From Caryophanales bacterium UBA2450 (GTDB lineage: Bacteria; Bacillota_I; Bacilli_A; RFN20; CAG-826): a stretch of 9,492 nucleotides of DNA. The translations under genes and the position numbers were made by a program. Location: the NCBI GenBank assembly GCA_002342545.1, contig DDQE01000014.1, forward strand, positions 1-9,492, in the 5' to 3' direction. Of this stretch, positions 4,478-9,492 are shown one piece after another (the first letter of the stretch is position 1; every line of letters starts with the position of its first letter). Under the pieces are notes generated by a model. It saw nothing but the letters and a program-made list of their open reading frames with translations, was not told the origin of the DNA and did no database searches.

Positions 4478-4702
4478 TTATTTAATTTTTGAATTAATTA
4501 AATCTAAAACACTTTTAAGTGTGGTTAATTCACCAATTTCTTCGGAATCAAATTCAATTCCTAAAGTGTCCTCAATTTCAAGCATCACTTCTACTAAATC
4601 TAGAGAATCTAATCCAATATCTTTTAAAGAATCTTCTTCCTTTAAAGAAGAGACGTCTATTCTTTTTGCTAGGATATCTGATACAACTTTTCTGGTGTCC
4701 AT
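4478..4702 (-). CDS. acpP: Acyl carrier protein
   Basis: A 74-aa acidic protein of standard ACP length. IGLDSLDLVEVML (29-41) carries the DSL motif, with Ser33 as the 4'-phosphopantetheine attachment site. The four-helix pattern (VVSDILAKRI, DSLDLVEVMLEIEDTL, SEEIGEL, LKSVLDLINSKI) is complete. It carries growing acyl chains in fatty-acid synthesis and donates to phospholipid synthesis in the cytoplasm. A GGAGG site lies 8 nt before the ATG. It is a single-gene unit between the terminator of the pilus operon and the tRNA promoter; no fatty-acid genes adjoin it here. Some genomes hold a second ACP, so the symbol rests on similarity alone. Confidence 0.93.
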   Translation of the reverse strand: MDTRKVVSDILAKRIDVSSLKEEDSLKDIGLDSLDLVEVMLEIEDTLGIEFDSEEIGELTTLKSVLDLINSKIK

Positions 4703-4724
4703 AAATAAGCCTCCGTATGAATAT

Positions 4725-4730
4725 TTTATA
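4725..4730 (-). promoter_or_regulatory. Likely -10 box of acpP
   Basis: The minus strand reads TATAAAATATT just ahead of the ribosome site. No good -35 is seen, since that position lies in the T-rich end of the preceding terminator. Confidence 0.4.
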
Positions 4731-4740
4731 CGATAAAATC

Positions 4741-4769
4741 TAAAAGAAAAGAGGTAATCCCTCTCTTCT
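4741..4769 (-). terminator. Intrinsic terminator of the Tad-like operon
   Basis: On the minus strand AAGAGAGG and CCTCTTTT form an imperfect 8-bp stem on a GATTA loop, followed by CTTTTAGATTTTATC. It lies directly behind the last pilin-like gene and ahead of acpP. Confidence 0.65.
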
Positions 4770-4776
4770 TTCTAAA

Positions 4777-4998
4777 TTAATAGTGAATCGCTGGATAAGC
4801 GACACTTCCTGGAGCGGCAATGGCCCCACCTGTATTACCTGATTCAAGCTCTTGAGATGCGCCTTGTTCAACGTTTTGAGCATGTTCAGTAACTTTACTA
4901 GCAGTTTGGTTATAAACAGTAGCAATAGTCACAGAAACAGCAGCAAACACCATTAAGGTAAGAATGATACCAAGTAATTGTCCTTTAATTTCAGACAT
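4777..4998 (-). CDS. Small pilin-like membrane protein
   Basis: A 73-aa protein starting MSEIKGQ. I choose ATG 4998 because AAAGGAG stands 8 nt before it; a TTG at 5004 lies too close to that site. A short polar N-terminus, including Gly6 as a possible processing point, leads into one hydrophobic segment (about 7-30, LLGIILTLMVFAAVSVTIATVY). A polar helix and a Gly/Ala/Pro-rich tail follow. Size, single N-terminal helix and position at the end of a TadA/TadB/TadC operon suggest the major Flp-like pilin or a pseudopilin. The usual Glu at +5 of Flp prepilins is not obvious, so processing by a TadV-type peptidase is uncertain. It starts 15 nt behind the TadE-like gene, and being the last gene it could be highly translated. 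Confidence 0.7.
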   Translation of the reverse strand: MSEIKGQLLGIILTLMVFAAVSVTIATVYNQTASKVTEHAQNVEQGASQELESGNTGGAIAAPGSVAYPAIHY

Positions 4999-5013
4999 AG
5001 CCAATTCTCCTTT

Positions 5014-5355
5014 CTATCCGTAATATCCAACCACGGTGGTTCTTGATGCGGTAATCTTAACATCGTGACTCGCCATTATTAACGGATGATAATAGCGATA
5101 AATGGTGTATTCTACAACATCACCAATAGATGGCTCAGTTGGAGAAATCGATTCAAAACGTACTTTATAAATATCTTCTAAATAAGAAATATAGTCTTCA
5201 TCCACTCTTCCAGATTTTGCAATTAAATAGCCGATTGAAATAGAGTGTGAATCTAAATAACTATAAGCAGCGGATAAACACATCATGTCCCCTCCTAGAA
5301 GAAGAAACATAACCACAAACACCATTGATAAAATTAAACCAAATTTATATGACAT
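5014..5355 (-). CDS. TadE-like pseudopilin
   Basis: A 113-aa protein with a short N-terminus, one membrane helix (about 5-22, FGLILSMVFVVMFLLLGG) and an exported domain of about 90 residues ending GYYG. A hydrophobic N-terminal helix followed by a small beta-rich domain (VEYTIYRYYHPLIM, VKITASRTTVV) is the TadE/TadF pattern, though I see no diagnostic motif. It would sit in the membrane as a minor pilin or assembly factor. The start overlaps the end of the TadC-like gene by 11 bp, with AGGAG about 10 nt upstream. Confidence 0.6.
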   Translation of the reverse strand: MSYKFGLILSMVFVVMFLLLGGDMMCLSAAYSYLDSHSISIGYLIAKSGRVDEDYISYLEDIYKVRFESISPTEPSIGDVVEYTIYRYYHPLIMASHDVKITASRTTVVGYYG

Positions 5356-6016
5356 TGATGTAATCTCCTATAATCGAAACAATACACAAAGATAAGATAA
5401 TCGTTATTGCTCCTGCACCTATTAGCGGGAAAGAGTTAAATAGATCTAAACCTTTTTTATGAGAATCAATCATCTCATCAAAATGCTTTTCCTTAATATT
5501 GTTAAATAACAAATTAAACTCACTTAATTCAATTGAGTTTTCGCCATTATCCACCATTTGATAAATTGAAAGCATCAGTGATTCAATTGTGCGATTGTTG
5601 AATTTAGATGCGAAGTTGATATATGGACCAATAGTTTTATCAACATCTATTTGCATTAACATCGCATTTATTGCGTCTTGAATAAATATTTCTGCATATG
5701 GGATTAGCATCTTAAAAGATGTGTAAACGTTATTCCCGTTAGAGATAAAGATTTCAAAATAGGAAAGTAAAGATATTAATTGATCAACATGTTCCTTCTC
5801 TATTTTCTTTTCTATACTTGAATATCTAGATAAGTAGAAATAAACGGCAATTACTCCACCACCTCCAATAAATAATGGGAAATATATCTGCTTAAAAAAT
5901 ATATAAGTAATAAATGCAAGGGCAATTACTATCACGATAAGTAAAATAAGGAACATCATTTCCTTTTGATAGGATAATCCTAAAGCGTTAATTCTATCTT
6001 TAAGCGACTTTTTCAT
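5345..6016 (-). CDS. TadC-like platform membrane protein (type II secretion F-type)
   Basis: A 223-aa integral membrane protein. Two hydrophobic helices lie close together near the N-terminus (about 19-60), a cytoplasmic stretch of about 130 residues follows (61-190) with FEIFISNGNNVYTSFKML and IYQMVDNGENSIELSEF, and a final helix ends the protein (about 197-222). Helix, helical cytoplasmic domain, helix, with an N-G-x-x-x-Y/F motif, is the GspF/TadB/TadC pattern. With the TadB-like neighbour it should form the inner-membrane platform driven by the ATPase. The sequence is divergent and shorter than typical TadC, so the assignment rests largely on context. It overlaps the TadB-like gene by 17 bp. 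Confidence 0.72.
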   Translation of the reverse strand: MKKSLKDRINALGLSYQKEMMFLILLIVIVIALAFITYIFFKQIYFPLFIGGGGVIAVYFYLSRYSSIEKKIEKEHVDQLISLLSYFEIFISNGNNVYTSFKMLIPYAEIFIQDAINAMLMQIDVDKTIGPYINFASKFNNRTIESLMLSIYQMVDNGENSIELSEFNLLFNNIKEKHFDEMIDSHKKGLDLFNSFPLIGAGAITIILSLCIVSIIGDYINVI

Positions 6017-6728
6017 GGTTTGATTTTCCTTTCAAATTAAGGCTTGTCCCTTTTTGTACAAGTAGGAATATAGTTAATAAAGCAAAAGCAAGAATAATAG
6101 AAATGGAAGCTACATATAAAATTTGCCCTTTAACTTTTTCATAAAATTCACTTAGTGCAAATCGTAGGACCACAATAATTGATAAAGAAATAGCCCAGAG
6201 AATGCCAATTTCCACATATTTTCTTTTGCTAATTGATTCAGTCTTTGTAAGATACTCTTCATTATGACGAATATTGCTAATCAAATATTTGCTCATAGAA
6301 ATAATGTCTCCACCTTCTTCTTGCCAAATATAAACAATTTGTAAAAACAGAGAATAATCATAAAATTCAAAATAAGTTGCTAAATAATCTAGTTTCTCAT
6401 TTTCAGACATATTTTCTAATCCATTAAACATATCAGCAAATTCTGAATTCATCGATCCTACTGTAGTTTCTAAGGCTCCAGAAATAGACTTTTTAATTGA
6501 TAAAGTAATAATAAAGTTATTAACAAAGTGATAACATTCGTGATAACGATTTTTAACAATATCGTATTTCTTAAACTTTGGTAGTAACAATAAAATTGTT
6601 GTAACAAGATATAAAGCCAATATACCAATAGAAACAAAAATGTTTTCTAATGCTAGATAAGCCACTACCGCTACCGCCAAACTAATAAAAAGAAAGATAA
6701 ATAATTTATTATTGTTGCTCATTGACAT
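6000..6728 (-). CDS. TadB-like platform membrane protein (type II secretion F-type)
   Basis: A 242-aa integral membrane protein. Two membrane helices (about 9-28 and 31-50) are followed by a cytoplasmic helical domain (about 55-165) containing IKKSISGALETTVG, FYDYSLFLQIVYIWQEEGGDIISMSKYLI (EEGGD at 137-141 is characteristic of GspF-type domains) and a basic segment SKRKYVE, then two more helices (about 172-192 and 202-224). This is the layout of TadB. It would act with the TadC-like protein as the platform on which the ATPase works. The start overlaps the ATPase gene by 20 bp. A second ATG at 6722 is possible, because the AGGA ribosome site falls 4 nt from the first ATG and 10 nt from the second. 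Confidence 0.78.
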   Translation of the reverse strand: MSMSNNNKLFIFLFISLAVAVVAYLALENIFVSIGILALYLVTTILLLLPKFKKYDIVKNRYHECYHFVNNFIITLSIKKSISGALETTVGSMNSEFADMFNGLENMSENEKLDYLATYFEFYDYSLFLQIVYIWQEEGGDIISMSKYLISNIRHNEEYLTKTESISKRKYVEIGILWAISLSIIVVLRFALSEFYEKVKGQILYVASISIILAFALLTIFLLVQKGTSLNLKGKSNHEKVA

Positions 6729-7779
6729 TACTTCCTATAAATGTATCTTTAAAACTCGTTGATACTGTTTCTAAATCAAGTAAGGCTAAAGCACTGCTTG
6801 GTAAATGATGATATGAATGCTTGTTACCTTTTTTAGAATAAATATCAAAGAATTTTCCATTATTATCGATATAGCCTACTTGAGAGATATAACGGATAAT
6901 CTTGCCTTTAATGTTTTTCTTAGCTAAATAGAAATAGAAATGAAAATGGTAGTAAATATCTTTTAATGTTTCATCGTAATCAAGTTTTTGATCACCTCTT
7001 AAAACCATTCTTCCCATTCGATAAGGAAGAGAATAAACATCAAAAGCGTGAATTGTGGTAATAATTGGCATCCCTGTCATTGCCGAATTTAAAACATCCA
7101 CCATTTCTTTATCTCTAGCTTCTGCTAAAATTAGCCAATCTGGATTATTTCTTAAAGCATTTTTAATTAATAAACTACTACTTGTATAGGGATTTCTTTC
7201 GTCTACTTTCCAACAAGTCAAATCAATTTTGCTTTCGTTTCTAATAGAATCAAGTTCTAGTACGTTATCAATGACAATGACTCTGACATTTTCCTGAAAA
7301 TTACGGATTATGTATTTTTGAAACTCAGTTTTTCCCGAACTAGTAACTCCCCCAATAATAATGGATTTTTCGCTCTTAGAAATTACATCAATTAACTCCA
7401 CAAGCTGAGGAGTAAAGAAATCACTATCTTTATTGATTCGAGGTTTTTCTGAAGCAATTCTAATTGAAAAGGTTACTACATCCTCGTTATTGATTTTTCC
7501 TACAGATTGATGAGTAGCGTTAATTCGATATTTGCCAATTGATGTATCTAAATTTGGGTTAGTAAAGGAAAATTGTTGCTCGCTTAAATTAGATATTTGT
7601 CTTAAAAAATCTCTTACAGCTTGTTGTTCGATTTCAATATTGCTCTTCTTTCTACCTAATGAGTTTGAAACATAATAAATACTTTCCCCATTATAAGAAA
7701 TATCAGTGACTTCTTTGTCTTTAATTAAGGAGGCTAAAAAAGAGTTTTCAATATAATAAATTGCTTTAGTTTTATCCAT
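6709..7779 (-). CDS. TadA/VirB11-type secretion ATPase
   Basis: A 356-aa hexameric-type secretion ATPase (CpaF/TadA/GspE superfamily). The N-terminal domain (about 1-120) includes VTDISYNGESIYYVSN and RINATH, as in CpaF-type proteins. The Walker A loop is GGVTSSGKT (143-151, Lys150), the Asp box is VIVIDNVLELD (167-177), the degenerate Walker B region is NPDWLILAEARDKE (212-225), and the His box is GMPIITTIHA (236-245). All catalytic segments are intact. There is no metal-binding Cys tetrad, in keeping with TadA rather than GspE. It supplies energy for pilus or pseudopilus assembly on the cytoplasmic face. AAAGGAG lies about 7 nt before the ATG, which overlaps the preceding gene by 8 bp. Confidence 0.92.
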   Translation of the reverse strand: MDKTKAIYYIENSFLASLIKDKEVTDISYNGESIYYVSNSLGRKKSNIEIEQQAVRDFLRQISNLSEQQFSFTNPNLDTSIGKYRINATHQSVGKINNEDVVTFSIRIASEKPRINKDSDFFTPQLVELIDVISKSEKSIIIGGVTSSGKTEFQKYIIRNFQENVRVIVIDNVLELDSIRNESKIDLTCWKVDERNPYTSSSLLIKNALRNNPDWLILAEARDKEMVDVLNSAMTGMPIITTIHAFDVYSLPYRMGRMVLRGDQKLDYDETLKDIYYHFHFYFYLAKKNIKGKIIRYISQVGYIDNNGKFFDIYSKKGNKHSYHHLPSSALALLDLETVSTSFKDTFIGSNVNEQQ

Positions 7780-8155
7780 TGTTGCTCTCCTTTAATTCAT
7801 AGTACATAACGCGATAATAATTATATGTAATATTTAACTTACAATTTATTGTAATCTCCACTCCTTCACAGTTATCAGTTAAACACATTGATTGATCAGA
7901 TAAATTGTAATAATAAAAGTCCACAGTATACTCTTTAGAATATCGAGGGATAATATTGTCGTAATAAGATAAAACAATATATTCAAAATCATCTCGAGAA
8001 ATGCGCGGTTTATCCCCTAAAGACACTACTCCTTTATACATGATTTCAATTGGGGTAAATAATATCGCCCTATTCAAACCTTGAATCGAATAGTTTAAAG
8101 CGAAATATTGCAGCGAAACTAGACCAATTAATGGAGAAATTAACATTAAAATCAT
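7772..8155 (-). CDS. Pilin-like single-pass membrane protein
   Basis: A 127-aa protein with a hydrophobic N-terminal helix directly at the start (about 1-20, MILMLISPLIGLVSLQYFAL) and an exported domain of about 100 residues rich in Tyr (FEYIVLSYYDNIIPRYSKEYTVDFYYYNL), ending in a beta strand ITYNYYRVMYYEL. Two Cys (SMCLTDNCEG) could form a disulfide. The architecture suits a TadE/TadF-like minor pilin. It overlaps the preceding gene as ATGA and the ATPase gene by 8 bp, so it is translated as part of the pilus operon. GGAGG lies 10 nt before the ATG. No recognised family motif. Confidence 0.6.
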   Translation of the reverse strand: MILMLISPLIGLVSLQYFALNYSIQGLNRAILFTPIEIMYKGVVSLGDKPRISRDDFEYIVLSYYDNIIPRYSKEYTVDFYYYNLSDQSMCLTDNCEGVEITINCKLNITYNYYRVMYYELKESNNG

Positions 8156-9120
8156 TCTCTAACTCCTCCAGAAAAACAGTAATCCGATTCATAACAAAGG
8201 CCGATGATTTTCTTATCAAAATAAAAGGATAAAGGAAGAATTATATCAACTGCGCTATAGCCAGCTTCGCTAACTAAAATGTACGAGTCATTGCGTTCTG
8301 CTAATTTTTGTTTATCGACTGGAATAAATAACTTATCAGTTTTTATATATTCAGGTAGCTTAGAAGTAGACATTTCTAAAGTATCTTCTTTAACATACAT
8401 TTCCTCTTTAATAGAAAACGTAATTTCACTATCAACGCAGGTGCAAATCATATCGACAACAACCTCGTTATCGATATGTCTTAAATTAGGGTAAATATTG
8501 TTATAATCTTTAATATGATATTCGGCCTTTAAATAAGTAAAGGCATAGTTTTGGGGATAATAAAATTTCACGCTTGAAAAGTCTATGGAATTATCATTAT
8601 TCTTCGCTAGATATTCGTTATAGTTATCAAAGTTAAAAGTCTCACCAGTAATTACTTTAGTTGTCTCCACTTTTATAAAAGCGTTTTCAGTTACGTAATT
8701 ACTATCTTTATATTGAAGAGCGTTAATTGTCTTTTTTAAATATGGATATACTATTCCAGACCTAGTCACAGGATTATTGTTTCCATAAGTGATTTCATAT
8801 TCAAATCTTAAACCATTGGAAGTTAGCTTGTAGCGAAGAGGATAATCAACGGTAAATGTTTGGCCTTTTTTGCCAACATATTCAGAGAAAAAATTACTGA
8901 ATAATAAAGCACCTGTAGTGTGATTGTATAATCTAGATATAATTTGAAAATTATTTGCCTCTAACGGTCTAATCGCTAATTTTAAAGAAACGTTTTTATC
9001 TCCGGTTAGCTTATTTAAAACATTAGTGCTAGTAAAAAAGTATTCGAATTTAAGTTGTGGGGTCGCACTTAAAATAAGCGGTAAAGATGATATAAATAAT
9101 AATTTTCTTTTAAATTTCAT
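8152..9120 (-). CDS. Secreted or surface protein of unknown family in the Tad-like operon
   Basis: A 322-aa protein with an N-terminal signal peptide (KFKRKLLFISSLPLILSATP, about 2-21). There is no lipobox Cys and no C-terminal anchor. The rest looks beta-rich, with alternating hydrophobic strands such as VSLKLAIRPLE, LRFEYEITYG and EVVVDMICTCV, and two Cys pairs (ICTC near 225, LC-x5-C near the C-terminus) that could form disulfides outside the cell. I do not recognise the family. Position between the first gene and the pilin-like genes, with 11-bp and 4-bp overlaps, suggests an exported component such as a tip adhesin, alignment protein or assembly scaffold. GGAG stands about 9 nt before the ATG. 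The stop is TGA. Confidence 0.72.
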   Translation of the reverse strand: MKFKRKLLFISSLPLILSATPQLKFEYFFTSTNVLNKLTGDKNVSLKLAIRPLEANNFQIISRLYNHTTGALLFSNFFSEYVGKKGQTFTVDYPLRYKLTSNGLRFEYEITYGNNNPVTRSGIVYPYLKKTINALQYKDSNYVTENAFIKVETTKVITGETFNFDNYNEYLAKNNDNSIDFSSVKFYYPQNYAFTYLKAEYHIKDYNNIYPNLRHIDNEVVVDMICTCVDSEITFSIKEEMYVKEDTLEMSTSKLPEYIKTDKLFIPVDKQKLAERNDSYILVSEAGYSAVDIILPLSFYFDKKIIGLCYESDYCFSGGVRE

Positions 9121-9409
9121 AAAATAGCTCCAAGAATTTACTAACTGCAGTCGCCTTTAGTTTTTGATAATTATTCTTTTTATAAGTTAATTTCCACCAT
9201 CCTGGATAATCCTGATAGAAGAAGTCATTATTAATAATTCTTTGTAGAGGGGCACTAAGTGATGAATAAGCAATTTCTACAGCAGAAAGAAAGGAAGAGA
9301 TTTCAGTGTGTTTTCTTTTAAATGTTCTTTGTTTGGTTTTGGTTATGGAATGAAGATAGATTTTTGCGATATTTTGTATCTTTAATTCTTTCTTTTTCTG
9401 AGTCATCAT
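9110..9409 (-). CDS. Small basic protein, possible HTH, first gene of the Tad-like operon
   Basis: A 99-aa basic cytoplasmic protein. A Lys/Arg-rich N-terminus (about 1-38) leads to FLSAVEIAYSSLSAPLQRIINNDFF (about 40-64), then PGWWKLTYKKNNYQKLKATAVSKFLELF (about 69-96). The last block resembles the end of sigma-region-4-like or ArpU/RinA-type HTH proteins (Y-x-K-x-x-Y-x-K-L-K-x-x-A-x-x-F-L). That resemblance is weak and from memory. If correct, the protein could control its own operon or sigma-factor use for pilus genes. It starts with two ATG codons (9409 and 9406) behind AGAGGGG, and overlaps the next gene by 11 bp. Confidence 0.6.
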   Translation of the reverse strand: MMTQKKKELKIQNIAKIYLHSITKTKQRTFKRKHTEISSFLSAVEIAYSSLSAPLQRIINNDFFYQDYPGWWKLTYKKNNYQKLKATAVSKFLELFYEI

Positions 9410-9422
9410 TTTTTGCCCCTCT

Positions 9423-9460
9423 ATTATATAAAGAGTGGCTTTTTGCGATTTTTTTGTAAA
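9423..9460 (-). promoter_or_regulatory. Possible promoter region of the Tad-like operon
   Basis: On the minus strand TATAAT (9428-9423) lies just before and almost touches the ribosome site AGAGGGGC (9422-9415), so a start from it would leave a very short leader. Further upstream are A/T tracts and a TCGCAAAAAG element. No good -35 is seen at 16-18 bp, so control may need an activator, or the true promoter may lie beyond the window. Confidence 0.3.
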
Positions 9461-9492
9461 AATTTTTTTCGAGGTATCCGGTTATTAAATTA

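Noticed and set aside
4519..4736. Two overlapping plus-strand ORFs of 61 and 71 aa opposite acpP
   Set aside because: They are antisense shadows of the acyl carrier protein gene.
4740..4925. Minus-strand ORF of 61 aa overlapping the last pilin-like gene
   Set aside because: It is in another frame, runs into the terminator, and has no ribosome site; the pilin-like frame has a strong one.
8279..8494. Plus-strand ORF of 71 aa
   Set aside because: Antisense to the secreted protein gene, with no supporting signals.
2706..9120. Mycoplasma genetic code 4 (TGA as Trp)
   Set aside because: TGA ends the MerR, second small basic protein and secreted protein genes at sensible points, and the Trp codons checked are TGG.

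Overview
Organism. This is AT-rich DNA (roughly one third G+C) with strong Shine-Dalgarno sites, tightly overlapping genes and tRNA genes that encode their own CCA. It looks like a low-GC Bacillota genome, perhaps an uncultured Bacilli or Mollicutes-adjacent lineage; the lineage is inference. TGA is a stop codon (for example at 2706 and 3796) and the Trp codons I checked are TGG, so the genetic code is 11, not Mycoplasma code 4. All recognised genes lie on the minus strand, so the window reads biologically from 9492 down to 1.

Layout in transcription order. (i) 9409-4777: a compact eight-gene operon for a Tad/type IV-pilus-like secretion machine. It holds a possible HTH protein, a secreted protein, a pilin-like membrane protein, a TadA/VirB11-type ATPase, TadB-like and TadC-like platform proteins, a TadE-like pilin-like protein and a small pilin-like protein, then a terminator. 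(ii) 4702-4253: acyl carrier protein, tRNA-Asn(GUU), tRNA-Glu(UUC) and a terminator. (iii) 4152-3584: a small basic protein gene followed by a structured RNA (copy 3). (iv) 3362-3238: a second RNA of the same family with no protein gene (copy 2). (v) 3134-742: a MerR-controlled operon of regulator, cyclophilin-like lipoprotein, FMN/Fe-S flavodoxin and alpha/beta hydrolase, then a terminator. (vi) 537-16: a second small basic protein gene, paralogous to the one in (iii), followed by RNA copy 1.

The most interesting content is (iii), (iv) and (vi). Three copies of a small non-coding RNA, about 115 to 170 nt, each have their own TATAAT box exactly 5 nt before the first paired base, a closing stem, two or three hairpins, an intrinsic terminator, and a loop-loop pseudoknot. 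The two pseudoknot strands change together: CGGTG with CACCG, CGCTG with CAGCG, TCAGC with GCTGG. Two of the RNAs sit directly behind genes for divergent paralogous proteins of about 120 aa that resemble BECR-fold (barnase/EndoU/colicin/RelE) phage-type nucleases. These two protein genes share similar promoter regions and nearly the same distance from -10 box to start codon. I suggest a two-component protein-RNA module, possibly a type III-like toxin/RNA-antitoxin system. The structure and linkage are visible in the sequence; the function is inference.
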